DNA from: an uncultured Bacteroidales bacterium
GTDB taxonomy: Bacteria; Bacteroidota; Bacteroidia; Bacteroidales; Muribaculaceae
NCBI GenBank assembly: GCA_902774055.1
Contig: CACYGX010000004.1
Span: forward strand, 49,271 to 113,270
Reading direction: 5' to 3'
DNA: 64,000 bases
In this document: positions 1 through 9,058 of the stretch, in pieces
Position numbering within the stretch: the stretch's first letter is position 1
How the letters are laid out: every line of letters begins with the position of its first letter
Made by a program: the position numbers and the translations under genes
The notes under the pieces: generated by a model
What the model was told of the DNA's origin: nothing
What the model saw: only the letters and a program-made list of their open reading frames with translations
Database searches by the model: none

Positions 1-280
1 ATCCACGGAAACCCCGTTTCAGATATACATCACTATCGCCAGAACCGTTATTTCCAGAACTTGCATTGTTATCACGTTCAATGCGATCAACTTCGCTCAT
101 CTTATAAACGAACAAGCTGCCATCAGCAGTCTTAATCTTAAGAGACTCACTGGGTTTGATCTCCACAACTGATCCTTTAATCACACTTCCATTTTTCAGG
201 TAAACAACGTCCTGTGCCATAGCAAAGTTAGCTGCAACAGCAATCAAGAGGACAAAAAGGCAAGTAAAAAATCTTTTCAT
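1..280 (-). CDS. Secreted YLKNGS-domain outer-membrane protein, copy 2 (3' part outside window)
   Basis: Only the first 93 codons are in the window; the gene runs off the left edge. It begins MKRFFTCLFVLLIA and carries a signal peptide ending near AMAQ. A small domain (VVYLKNGSVIKGSVVEI, then FVYKMSEVDRIERD) and a Ser/Gly/Asn-rich linker follow, then YLKRGFRG. This matches the N-terminus of the complete paralogue at 942..1682 in order and spacing, with clear amino-acid divergence (roughly two thirds identical by eye). The rest is therefore expected to be an outer-membrane beta-barrel. Function unknown; envelope location inferred. Confidence 0.8.
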   Translation of the reverse strand, partial: MKRFFTCLFVLLIAVAANFAMAQDVVYLKNGSVIKGSVVEIKPSESLKIKTADGSLFVYKMSEVDRIERDNNASSGNNGSGDSDVYLKRGFRG

Positions 281-289
281 TTCAATATT

Positions 290-313
290 AAGTTTTTAAG
301 TTTTTAAGTTTTT
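290..313. repeat. Three tandem copies of AAGTTTTT
   Basis: The 8-bp unit AAGTTTTT occurs three times head to tail in the 5' leader of the leftward gene that starts at 280. A short AT-rich tandem repeat in a leader may vary by slippage; no function is evident. Confidence 0.7.
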
Positions 314-384
314 AAAATCTATCAGTATAAAACCGAAAACCGTTAGGAGGTCATCAGTTGAACAACGCTTTTATTTATAGGGTG

Positions 385-392
385 CAAATTTA
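385..392 (-). promoter_or_regulatory. Bacteroidota -7 box (TAAATTTG)
   Basis: TAAATTTG on the minus strand matches TAnnTTTG and lies about 105 nt upstream of the start at 280. No clear -33 element was seen. Confidence 0.45.
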
Positions 393-518
393 TTTTATTT
401 TTTTCATATCACCAAATTCTATGGTATGTTTTTGTTCACGCCAAGGTCCTCATAAAGTATTAGTGTAGCATTCATTCTCTCAATTACAACACATGAATCT
501 CAATACCATATCAAAAAT

Positions 519-550
519 CCCCTATCCGACATATTCCAGTCAGATAGGGG
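519..550 (-). terminator. Intrinsic terminator after groEL 3' copy
   Basis: CCCCTATC and GATAGGGG form an 8-bp stem extended by GAC/GTC across one mismatch. On the minus strand the stem is followed by ATTTTTGA. It sits just after the stop of the groEL fragment at 578; an A/T run on the other side could make it bidirectional. Confidence 0.7.
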
Positions 551-577
551 AAAACTCTCTTAATTATGAAAAGTGGT

Positions 578-908
578 TTACATCATGCCGCCCATGCCGC
601 CACCCATACCGGGGCCACCAGCGGGCATTGCGGGCTCGGGCTCCTTCTTCTCGGCGATGACACACTCGGTGGTAAGGATCATGCCGGCGATGCTGGCTGC
701 GTTCTCCAGAGCGATGCGTGCCACCTTGGCGGGATCGATGACGCCCGTCTCGAACAGGTTCTCGTAGTTCTCGGTGCGTGCGTTGTAACCGAAGTCACCC
801 TTGCCTTCCTTGACGGGGTTGACCACAACGGCACCCTCGAGGCCAGCGTTAGCAACAATCTGGCGCAGCGGCTCCTCGATGGCGCGCTGGATGATATGGA
901 TACCAGTG
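578..908 (-). pseudogene. Detached duplicate of the groEL 3' end
   Basis: About 327 nt (578-904) match the last part of groEL (2118-2444) at a constant offset of 1540 nt, with 8 mismatches by direct comparison (about 97.6% identity). The reading frame and stop are kept, including the GGM-rich tail. Two differences are non-synonymous (Phe to Ile, Arg to Pro). Similarity stops abruptly near 905 on one side and just past the stop codon on the other. An ATG at 925 would give 115 aa beginning MKYVLVTG, but this covers only the C-terminal part of GroEL (end of the equatorial domain and tail) and lacks apical and intermediate domains, so it cannot be a working chaperonin. It lies between two paralogous outer-membrane protein genes. 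Confidence 0.9.
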
Positions 909-941
909 ACTAATACGTATTTCATTCAGTGTCTTGAGAAA

Positions 942-1682
942 TTAGAACTCAAGGCCTATTCTTACCCCTGCAAAACCAAAGTCAAGATAATCATCGTAAA
1001 AATATCTAAAATAATCTCCGTCGTAACCAAAACTGTAATCATGACCTAAGTATTCTTTGCGTTGGAAAGTATAGCCAGCAGAAAGGCTCAATTTCTTGAT
1101 GCGACATCCTGCACCAATATAGGTGTATAATCCTCTGCAATCATCGGTCACACTGTAGCCAACTCGAGTGTCAAGAAATGGAGACACCTTTGCATTAACG
1201 AAATCAAAGCGAATTGCACCATAGATAGGCAGAATGAAGCCTGTTTCAATTTCATCATTATACTCGTTGTCATAAAGAGCTAACGTTGGTGAGCAGCCTG
1301 CACCAATATAAAAGAATCGATTTATCTGATAGCCCACAGTAAATGACGGCATGACCAACAGATTGTCTTCGGCATCACCAAACCCTGCATGGATTCCCAA
1401 GTCAACAAGACCTCTGAAACCTCGTTTCAAGTAATCCTCTGAAGAACCTCCCGTTTCTTGCTGTTTGTTTGCATCTCTTTGGATACGCTCAACCTCATTC
1501 ATCTGATAAACGAAGATGCTACCATCACTTGTTTGAATCTTGAGGGATTGTTCGGGTACGATTTCCAGAACAGAGCCTTTAATGATACTGCCGTTCTTCA
1601 GGTAAACAACATCTTGGGCGACAGCCATGCTGGCCAAAGCACTAATGACTAACACAAATAAGCTAATTGCAATTCTTTTCAT
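942..1682 (-). CDS. Secreted YLKNGS-domain outer-membrane beta-barrel protein, copy 1
   Basis: 246 aa. Signal peptide residues 1-22 (MKRIAISLFVLVISA...VAQ). Residues 24-68 form a small domain (DVVYLKNGSIIKGSV ... FVYQMNEVERIQRD) common in Bacteroidota envelope proteins. A polar linker near 70-83 leads to a C-terminal region of alternating aromatic/polar strands ending GLEF; a terminal Phe is the usual outer-membrane beta-barrel signal. Export by BAM is inferred. It is the paralogue of the partial gene at the left edge, and the two flank the groEL 3' duplicate. It has its own promoter box 100 nt upstream. Physiological role unknown. Confidence 0.8.
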   Translation of the reverse strand: MKRIAISLFVLVISALASMAVAQDVVYLKNGSIIKGSVLEIVPEQSLKIQTSDGSIFVYQMNEVERIQRDANKQQETGGSSEDYLKRGFRGLVDLGIHAGFGDAEDNLLVMPSFTVGYQINRFFYIGAGCSPTLALYDNEYNDEIETGFILPIYGAIRFDFVNAKVSPFLDTRVGYSVTDDCRGLYTYIGAGCRIKKLSLSAGYTFQRKEYLGHDYSFGYDGDYFRYFYDDYLDFGFAGVRIGLEF

Positions 1683-1781
1683 GTCAAATACTTATTAAAC
1701 AGTCTAAAAAGACATTAATGTGTATTTCATTATACAAAGACAAGTAATACGGCCGATAAATTGGCACGTTATTAAAACATG

Positions 1782-1813
1782 CAAAGATATAGTTTTTTAT
1801 TCAACTACCCAAA
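1782..1813 (-). promoter_or_regulatory. Promoter: TATCTTTG box with TTTG 20 nt upstream
   Basis: On the minus strand TATCTTTG (1782-1789) matches TAnnTTTG. TTTG at 1810-1813 lies 20 nt upstream, the spacing expected for the -33 element. It drives the gene starting at 1682 after a leader of about 100 nt. Confidence 0.65.
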
Positions 1814-1922
1814 AATAACGTCATGAGATTTATCAACAGCACAGTTTGATGAGTTGTTTGATGGAAAAATGCCTCATATGCACCACGCAAAAGCGCTAAG
1901 TTATGGTGACTGCTTCAAGAAT

Positions 1923-2000
1923 GGTGCATCGTTGGGACGGGTCTCTTGATAGCGTCGCTTCGCTTTGGCATCAAGCAGAACCGTCCCAGCCGATGGCACC
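1923..2000. repeat. Long imperfect palindrome (78-nt hairpin)
   Basis: From the outside in: GGTGC/GCACC; ATCG/CGAT; GGGACGG/CCGTCCC; TCT/AGA; CTTGAT/ATCAAG; and AGCG/CGCT around TCGCTT, with only small bulges. No U-run follows on either strand, so it is not a standard terminator. It lies between the groEL terminator and the promoter of the next gene. Architecture and loop-side sequence resemble the hairpin at 13758-13820. Confidence 0.7.
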
Positions 2001-2052
2001 CGTGCTATCACTGGTGAAACGTATTATAATTATTTGATGAGCGGGATTCATC

Positions 2053-2092
2053 ACAAAAAAAATCCCTGTCAAGCATCAAGCTCAACAGGGAA
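2053..2092 (-). terminator. Intrinsic terminator of groES-groEL
   Basis: TCCCTGT (2063-2069) pairs with ACAGGGA (2085-2091), with AGC/GCT inside. On the minus strand the stem is followed by a run of eight or more T. It lies about 26 nt after the groEL stop. Confidence 0.8.
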
Positions 2093-2117
2093 ACGCTTAC
2101 TAACAAAAGTGTTATTT

Positions 2118-3791
<1,674 letters not shown>

Positions 3792-3859
3792 TTAATGCGA
3801 ATTACGCTAAGTGGGCCAAATCACACTTTCTGTTCAAAACAGTGTGTTCCAGCCGTTTA

Positions 3860-4132
3860 TTAATCGATGACGATGGCCAGGATGTCGTTTTGGCGCATCA
3901 TGAGCAATTTCTCGCCGTCAATCTCGATTTCGTTACCGGCATACTTGCCATAGAGCACGGTATCGCCGGGTTTTACAATCATTTCCTCGTCCTTAGTGCC
4001 GTTGCCAGCTGCACGAACCTTGCCCTTGAGAGGTTTTTCCTTTGCACTGTCAGGGATGATGATACCGCCGACAACTTCTTCTGCCTTAGCCGGTTCGATG
4101 AGAACGCGGTCATTTAATGGTTTAATAGTCAT
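3860..4132 (-). CDS. groS: 10-kDa co-chaperonin GroES
   Basis: 90 aa, typical length. Opens [19 protein letters not shown]; the mobile loop is [13 protein letters not shown] and the protein ends in LAIVID, as in the family. It caps the GroEL cavity. First gene of a two-gene operon with groEL. Upstream there is no CIRCE element; instead a sigma54-like promoter at 4193-4208 and an inverted repeat at 4212-4243 are seen. Confidence 0.97.
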   Translation of the reverse strand: MTIKPLNDRVLIEPAKAEEVVGGIIIPDSAKEKPLKGKVRAAGNGTKDEEMIVKPGDTVLYGKYAGNEIEIDGEKLLMMRQNDILAIVID

Positions 4133-4192
4133 GATTTCTAAAAATGGTTTAAAAGTAGTTTTTTATTTGAGTTATCTTACGCCCTGCTAGTA

Positions 4193-4208
4193 TGCAACGA
4201 GTGTGCCA
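4193..4208 (-). promoter_or_regulatory. Sigma54-like -24/-12 promoter of groES-groEL
   Basis: On the minus strand TGGCACACTCGTTGCA matches the RpoN consensus TGGCACg-N4-TTGCa except for one base, with GG and GC separated by the required 10 nt. The -12 element lies about 60 nt upstream of the groES ATG. No TAnnTTTG box was found in this leader. Use of sigma54 here is inferred from the motif only. Confidence 0.55.
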
Positions 4209-4211
4209 ACA

Positions 4212-4243
4212 GACAAAAGGCGACACAAGTGCGCCATTTTGTC
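4212..4243. promoter_or_regulatory. Inverted repeat GACAAAA-GGCG / CGCC-A-TTTTGTC
   Basis: GACAAAAGGCG (4212-4222) and CGCCATTTTGTC (4232-4243) are inverted copies with a 1-nt bulge and a 9-nt spacer. It lies just upstream of the sigma54-like promoter of groES, where an activator or repressor could bind. The operator role is inferred. Confidence 0.5.
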
Positions 4244-4379
4244 ACCCCACCCTGCCATAAACGTCAACTCCATGAAAACAATAAGGCCGCGCGAAAAGGG
4301 AGATGACGCTTTTTTAATGCGAATTAGGCTAATTGAAACGAATTTATTTTTTTGCATTGCTGTAAATAATGGTTTTTTC

Positions 4380-4410
4380 TTGGCATTGTCTTCGACTTGC
4401 ACTACCTTTG
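4380..4410 (+). promoter_or_regulatory. Promoter of the WG-repeat lipoprotein gene
   Basis: TACCTTTG at 4403-4410 with TTG at 4380-4382, 20 nt upstream. It precedes the ATG at 4440 by 29 nt and argues against the longer in-frame start at 4203. Confidence 0.65.
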
Positions 4411-4439
4411 TCCCCGCAATTAAAACAATATTTCACATC

Positions 4440-5957
4440 ATGATCAAAAACTTTTTGAGAATCGCCTTCGCCGCAATTGTGGCCTTATTAATGACCGCTT
4501 GTGGCGGTAAGGACTCAGCCTACCAGTACAAGACGCAATACCTGCCCGTGCAACTCGTGGGCTCAGAGAAATGGAGCATCCTCGATATCAACAGTGGCGA
4601 GGTAGTGGCCAAAGACGCCTTTGAAAACGCGCCGTCGCCCATCGTGGATGGCATGTTCTATGTAATGAACAGCGAGGGCAGTTATGACTATTATGATGTG
4701 AGCGCTCCGACTCAACCCGTGGCAGGGCACTTTGGCAGCGTGACATCCTTCAGCGACGATGGCGTGGCACTCGCCAGCCGCGTGGGTGGCGAGTTGTGCG
4801 TGATTAACCGCAAGGGTGAAGTCGTCAAGGAACTGCCTAAAGACATTTCACAGTGTTCGATGTTTGCCCGTGGAATGGCGGCATTCCAGAACGATAATGG
4901 CTCATGGGGATACATCAACGCCAATGGCGACACAATAGTTCCCGCCAATTACAGGAGCGCCAACCTGTTCCTCTATGACGACTGCGCAGTGGTCATCGAC
5001 GAGAACCAGCCCAACGACAGTACCCTGAGCTTCAGCGTCATCGACAAGGGCGGCAAAGTCCTGTTCACTGCCAACAGCAACGAGTACCAACCCGTGCAGC
5101 CCTACTACATCAACGGCGTCATGCCTGTGGTGAAAGGTGACACCATCGTGTGCCTGAACAAGGACGGCAAAGAGGTACCCAACCCCATTGATGACAAACA
5201 GAAGGTGGAAAAAGGCGGTTATGCCGACTTCTCTCGCACGCCATCGGGCGACTATATCGTCTTCAAGGACAAGAAGACCGGCCTGGTGGATAAGAACAAT
5301 AATGTGCTGGTACCCATCGAGCATGACAACCTCATCGACATCAACGGTGAGCGCCTTATCGCCGTCGATGGAGACGTTTACCACATCATCGACCGAACTG
5401 GTAAAGCAGTGGGCAACGTCAAGTTCAACAACGCCCACGTGAGCGAAGACAACCCCTATGCCACCCGCGGGTTTATCGACACCGACCTGGCTGCGGCTGC
5501 CCTGATGATGATGTTTGACGAGACCTCGTGCTGCGGAGCCAATGCCTCAACAACCCTCATGGACATGAACGGCATGGTGGGCACCGACGCCCGAATGTAT
5601 GCCGGCAACAACACCCTCATCATGCCCCAGGGTCCCTACATCGTCCAGTATGTGTTTGACCGTGAATTGGCAACGGCCAGCGCCGACAGCACCAGCGCCG
5701 AGTTCAACTATGACGCCCGTGTGAAGTGCGTCATCATGTCGCTCAACGTCAACCATTGCCCAACGAACACCGAGCCCGCCATCGTCAACAAGGTGGAGAG
5801 CCGCTTGGGCACCAAGGGGTTTGTCCTGGCCCGTGACGGCATCTTCTGCAGCGACTACATGACCGCCTTGACCCTTGGCTACGACAAGGGCATCGTTAAC
5901 GGCATCTACTACATGCGCTTTAATGAATCGGTGCCTCAGGACAAGAAAAAGAGGTAA
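4440..5957 (+). CDS. WG-repeat lipoprotein
   Basis: 505 aa from the ATG at 4440. The frame is open back to 4203, but the promoter box at 4403 and the signal sequence fix the later start. MIKNFLRIAFAAIVALLMTACGG is a lipoprotein signal with Cys21 as the lipidated residue. The body has repeated short beta units typical of WG repeats: DNGSWGYINANGD, FSVIDKGGKVLF, KTGLVDKNNNVLVPIEHDN, YHIIDRTGKAVG. Such proteins are cell-surface or periplasmic; the ligand is unknown. The C-terminal third (after about residue 340) has no recognised repeat. It stands alone, followed by a palindrome and queD. Confidence 0.8.
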   Translation: MIKNFLRIAFAAIVALLMTACGGKDSAYQYKTQYLPVQLVGSEKWSILDINSGEVVAKDAFENAPSPIVDGMFYVMNSEGSYDYYDVSAPTQPVAGHFGSVTSFSDDGVALASRVGGELCVINRKGEVVKELPKDISQCSMFARGMAAFQNDNGSWGYINANGDTIVPANYRSANLFLYDDCAVVIDENQPNDSTLSFSVIDKGGKVLFTANSNEYQPVQPYYINGVMPVVKGDTIVCLNKDGKEVPNPIDDKQKVEKGGYADFSRTPSGDYIVFKDKKTGLVDKNNNVLVPIEHDNLIDINGERLIAVDGDVYHIIDRTGKAVGNVKFNNAHVSEDNPYATRGFIDTDLAAAALMMMFDETSCCGANASTTLMDMNGMVGTDARMYAGNNTLIMPQGPYIVQYVFDRELATASADSTSAEFNYDARVKCVIMSLNVNHCPTNTEPAIVNKVESRLGTKGFVLARDGIFCSDYMTALTLGYDKGIVNGIYYMRFNESVPQDKKKR

Positions 5958-5966
5958 TCAACAGAG

Positions 5967-5987
5967 GGCCGCGGCATAGCCACGGCA
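5967..5987. repeat. Dispersed palindrome type A, copy 1
   Basis: GCCGCGGC, ATA, GCCACGGC form an 8-bp stem (one mismatch) with a 3-nt loop, flanked by G and A. Two further copies with the same layout are at 29105-29125 and 31721-31741, all in spacers. Confidence 0.65.
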
Positions 5988-6020
5988 CAGAATAACATTG
6001 ACAACAAACAATAGAACGAT

Positions 6021-6377
6021 ATGTATTACGTACAGAAGACATTAGAAATCTCATCGGCCCACATGCTGTATCTCGACCACAACAGCAAGTGCGAGAACCT
6101 GCACGGCCACAACTGGATCGTGAACGTGTATTGCAAGGCCAAGGAACTGGACGATAACGGCATGGTCACCGACTTCACCATCATCAAGGAGATGGTGCAC
6201 GGCAAACTCGACCACCGCAACCTCAACGAGGTGCTCGACTTCAACCCCACCGCCGAGAATATCGCCCGCTGGATTGTCGAGACCGTGCCCAACTGCTACC
6301 GCGCCGACGTGCGCGAGAGCGCCAACAACCTGGCCATCTACGTCAAGGACGAGGACAACGATGTGGAAGATAAATGA
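6021..6377 (+). CDS. queD: 6-carboxy-5,6,7,8-tetrahydropterin synthase QueD
   Basis: 118 aa, family length. It converts 7,8-dihydroneopterin triphosphate to 6-carboxytetrahydropterin, the second step to preQ0. The Zn-binding histidines lie in EISSAH and ENLHGHNW; the Cys just before ENLHGH (KCENLHGH) is the catalytic one. VTDFTIIK, LDHRNLNE and NPTAENIA are further family motifs. The last 17 nt overlap the start of queE, so the pair is translationally coupled. No preQ1 riboswitch was seen in the short leader. Confidence 0.95.
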   Translation: MYYVQKTLEISSAHMLYLDHNSKCENLHGHNWIVNVYCKAKELDDNGMVTDFTIIKEMVHGKLDHRNLNEVLDFNPTAENIARWIVETVPNCYRADVRESANNLAIYVKDEDNDVEDK

Positions 6378-6951
6378 AATCTTCCACTCGCTGCAGGGCG
6401 AGGGCTACCACACCGGCACCGCCAGCGTGTTCATCAGGCTGAGCGGCTGCAATCTGCATTGCGCCTTCTGTGACACAAGACACGAGCAGGGCACATTGAT
6501 GTCGCTGCCCGAAATCGTCGAGCAGGTGATGCGTTACCCTAACGCACCACTCGTCGTGCTCACGGGGGGCGAGCCTTCGTTATGGATCGACGAGGATTTT
6601 GTGAACGGCCTCAAGGCCATGACGGGCAAACGCATCGCCATCGAGACCAACGGCACCCGTCCCCTGCCCCACGGCATCGACTGGGTGACACTGTCGCCCA
6701 AAACCGGCCTTGGTGACAGCGGCGACTTGCCAGTGGTGCTTACCCGTTGTGATGAGCTCAAAGTGGTCTATCTGGGTCAAGACTTGACCCAATACAACAA
6801 CATCGAGACCGACCACCGCTACCTGCAACCCTGCTGGGTGAGCGACCCTGAGCAATGCCGCCGCAACATGCAAGCCACCGTCCAAGCCGTGCTCGACAAC
6901 CCACAATGGCGGCTATCGCTACAGACCCACCGCATCCTGGGGATACAATAA
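6361..6951 (+). CDS. queE: 7-carboxy-7-deazaguanine synthase QueE (radical SAM)
   Basis: 196 aa from the ATG at 6361, which begins MWKINEIFHSLQGEG as in the family; the frame continues upstream to 6274 but only overlaps queD. Cys30, Cys34 and Cys37 (SGCNLHCAFCDT, CX3CX2C) bind the [4Fe-4S] cluster, and LTGGEPSL is the SAM-binding GGE motif. The product is 7-carboxy-7-deazaguanine, substrate of QueC. queC and queF are on the other strand at 12.5-13.65 kb, so the pathway is split within this window. Confidence 0.95.
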   Translation: MWKINEIFHSLQGEGYHTGTASVFIRLSGCNLHCAFCDTRHEQGTLMSLPEIVEQVMRYPNAPLVVLTGGEPSLWIDEDFVNGLKAMTGKRIAIETNGTRPLPHGIDWVTLSPKTGLGDSGDLPVVLTRCDELKVVYLGQDLTQYNNIETDHRYLQPCWVSDPEQCRRNMQATVQAVLDNPQWRLSLQTHRILGIQ

Positions 6952-7021
6952 TTAAATTTAAGTTTCGAAAGTTGTTAACTTTCTCACTGGATAATGTTTA
7001 ATGGTTAAAGTTTAAAGAACT

Positions 7022-7040
7022 CTCGGCCATTAGGCCGATT
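7022..7040 (+). repeat. Dispersed palindrome type B, copy 1
   Basis: TCGGCC-ATTA-GGCCGA within CTCGGCCATTAGGCCGATT. The same 19-mer with one change occurs on the minus strand at 37971-37989. Here it lies between two convergent genes and might also act as a weak terminator stem, but no U-run follows. Confidence 0.6.
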
Positions 7041-7067
7041 ATCAACGTCGGGTGCGCGCGGGAGTGA

Positions 7068-8798
7068 TTACTGTTGCGGCATGGTGGAGCGAAGGAATTC
7101 GTCGAGGTCGGCGACGTGGAGTTTCTTGGCGATTTGCAGTTTCTTGTTATAGACTGTGCCGACGTTCTTGTAGCCCATGGTGACCATCACCACCGTGCGT
7201 GAAAAACCGCAGCAATACAACGCCAGCATGTTCAATTCGCTGTCGTTCAGCGTGCCGCCAGCCACTTCTTGCGCCTTGATGAGCACATTATCGTGCAGGT
7301 CATTGACCAGAGCTTGCAGATTAGACCAGTAGTTGCTGTCATCGCCCATTCCTCCCAAGGTCATCATTTCCCTGAATTTGGCGGCAAACTTGTCGCTGTC
7401 ATATTGGTAGGACCATGACATCAACTGATGCACGGCGTCAATCTGCTGATTGATGATCGTTCGCAGTTCATCGTTCTGGGCTTTTTTGACATCATCGGCC
7501 TGCAGGTTTTGTTCACGGGAGTCAAGCCTTTTCTGCATCTGTTCCAGGCTCTCCAGCGAGGTGTTCAGGTCGGCCTTCAGCATCTCGATCTCGTTTTGTC
7601 TCATCTTCAGCTGGTTCCTGTATCTCCATACCAGGAAGACCAGTGTCAACAAGGCCAAAGCCATCAATGCTGCCAAGAGTAAAGTTCCCCTCAATTTGGA
7701 GTCATTCTTGACCCAATTCAACTCTGCCAACTGGACATCATATTTCTTCTCCACTTCCAGCAGGCGGTGGTTAAGGCTATTGATGGTCAGGGAGTCTGCT
7801 ATGCCATGGGCCAGTTGGATATAGTTTTTAGACTTTTCCTCATTCTTGCGGTACCGGTGTTCCAAATCGGACAACAGTTCATAATATACTATACTGTCCA
7901 TCGCACTTCTGGCAACAGGTGCTCTGTCAAGATAATAAACCGCCGAGTCAGGCTGTCCCAGAAACAAATAAGACGAAGCCAGCCGATAATGGGCACGGGG
8001 ATGGTCAATAATGGCCGGATTGGCCGAAATGGCCTGCAGCCCATATTTCTTACTTAACTGATAATTCTTTTCCCTCACCAGATAGTATTCTGACAGAATA
8101 TATCGATTGGCAAAAACGCTGTACTGATCACCTTCTTCCTGAGCCAGTTTGATAGCTTCGTCCAGATAGGACACCGCCGAATCGTGCTTTTCATCAATAT
8201 TGCGGTAAATGCCGCCGATGCTCGAGAGACACACCTGCTCAAAATGCTTGTCCCCGAGGGCTTTGAACAAGGGCAATGCTTCCTGGTATTTCTGCAGGGC
8301 GATGGTGGTGGTCCCTATCACCTGAGACTGGTAAAGGGTGCCCAGCCTCACCTTGGCATAGGCAATCATTGAGCTATCGGTGGTTAACGGCAGCCCTTCG
8401 GCTTGATGATAGCTGTCAACCGCCTTTTCAAGATTGCCCATGTCCTCATTGACACAGCCCTGGGCGACAAGCGCTTTCAGGTACTTCAAGTCATCGCCAG
8501 AGTGCTTGAAGTAACTAACGGCCTCGTTGATTGCCGAGTCGCTGGTGCATGGGATGTAGTTCTTATATAACGCCATCGATAACAACACCGCATGATAGGC
8601 GCGTTCCTCTTTGCTGAATTGTTCCGTGTTCATCTGCTGCAGCAAGGGCAATGCCTCCCGTTCCTGTTGATGATAGACCATCGAATCGATGCGGGAGAGC
8701 TCTAGCATGGTGGCGCTGTCGTGGTGGCAACCGACCATCAGGAGGGTAAAGGCGGTGGCTGCCGCAAGTAGAATGGTGATGTTTTTGACGTGTATCAT
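7068..8798 (-). CDS. TPR lipoprotein with transmembrane helix and LuxR-like C-terminal helices (putative membrane regulator)
   Basis: 576 aa. Residues 1-24 are a lipoprotein signal (LLMVGC). Residues about 30-330 contain helical TPR-type repeats (for example YLDEAIKLAQEEGDQYSV and YHQAEGLPLTTDSSM). A transmembrane segment is at about 368-390 (LLLAALMALALLTLVFLVW), then a coiled coil (about 395-455), then a C-terminal domain whose end (SELNMLALYCCGFSRTVVMVTMGYK... VYNKKLQIAKKL) looks like a degenerate LuxR-type HTH. This layout is common in Bacteroidales for proteins thought to sense envelope conditions and act on DNA from the membrane. Target unknown; the divergent dockerin gene at 9059 is a neighbour, not a proven target. 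Confidence 0.75.
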   Translation of the reverse strand: MIHVKNITILLAAATAFTLLMVGCHHDSATMLELSRIDSMVYHQQEREALPLLQQMNTEQFSKEERAYHAVLLSMALYKNYIPCTSDSAINEAVSYFKHSGDDLKYLKALVAQGCVNEDMGNLEKAVDSYHQAEGLPLTTDSSMIAYAKVRLGTLYQSQVIGTTTIALQKYQEALPLFKALGDKHFEQVCLSSIGGIYRNIDEKHDSAVSYLDEAIKLAQEEGDQYSVFANRYILSEYYLVREKNYQLSKKYGLQAISANPAIIDHPRAHYRLASSYLFLGQPDSAVYYLDRAPVARSAMDSIVYYELLSDLEHRYRKNEEKSKNYIQLAHGIADSLTINSLNHRLLEVEKKYDVQLAELNWVKNDSKLRGTLLLAALMALALLTLVFLVWRYRNQLKMRQNEIEMLKADLNTSLESLEQMQKRLDSREQNLQADDVKKAQNDELRTIINQQIDAVHQLMSWSYQYDSDKFAAKFREMMTLGGMGDDSNYWSNLQALVNDLHDNVLIKAQEVAGGTLNDSELNMLALYCCGFSRTVVMVTMGYKNVGTVYNKKLQIAKKLHVADLDEFLRSTMPQQ

Positions 8799-8861
8799 TA
8801 GATGCTTTATTGTGTAAAGTTTTCATGAGATTCACTCAAAAAAAGGAGCAAATCTTTAGTG

Positions 8862-8869
8862 CAAAATTA
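8862..8869 (-). promoter_or_regulatory. -7 box TAATTTTG
   Basis: TAATTTTG on the minus strand, about 63 nt upstream of the TPR gene start at 8798. Confidence 0.5.
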
Positions 8870-8984
8870 GCAATTTCAGCCTCATTTTCTAACGCGATGA
8901 GTGAAAAATGAGATTTTTATTTTTTAGACGCTTGATTTCCAGATATTTACAATATCGAAAATGAGGTGTGAATGTGCCAGGATT

Positions 8985-9018
8985 TTTGCCGATTTAACAA
9001 TAATCTGTAGTAACTTTG
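8985..9018 (+). promoter_or_regulatory. Promoter of the dockerin protein gene
   Basis: TAACTTTG at 9011-9018 with TTTG at 8985-8988, 22 nt upstream; the ATG follows at 9059. Confidence 0.6.
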
Positions 9019-9058
9019 CAAGTGAAAAAAATCTACATTCACTAAAACGAAACACATT

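Noticed and set aside
4133-4243. CIRCE/HrcA operator upstream of groES
   Set aside because: Searched for TTAGCACTC-N9-GAGTGCTAA; not present. The inverted repeat found is different.
5958-6020. preQ1 riboswitch before queD, or in the queF leader at 13651-13680
   Set aside because: Leaders are too short and lack the aptamer pattern.
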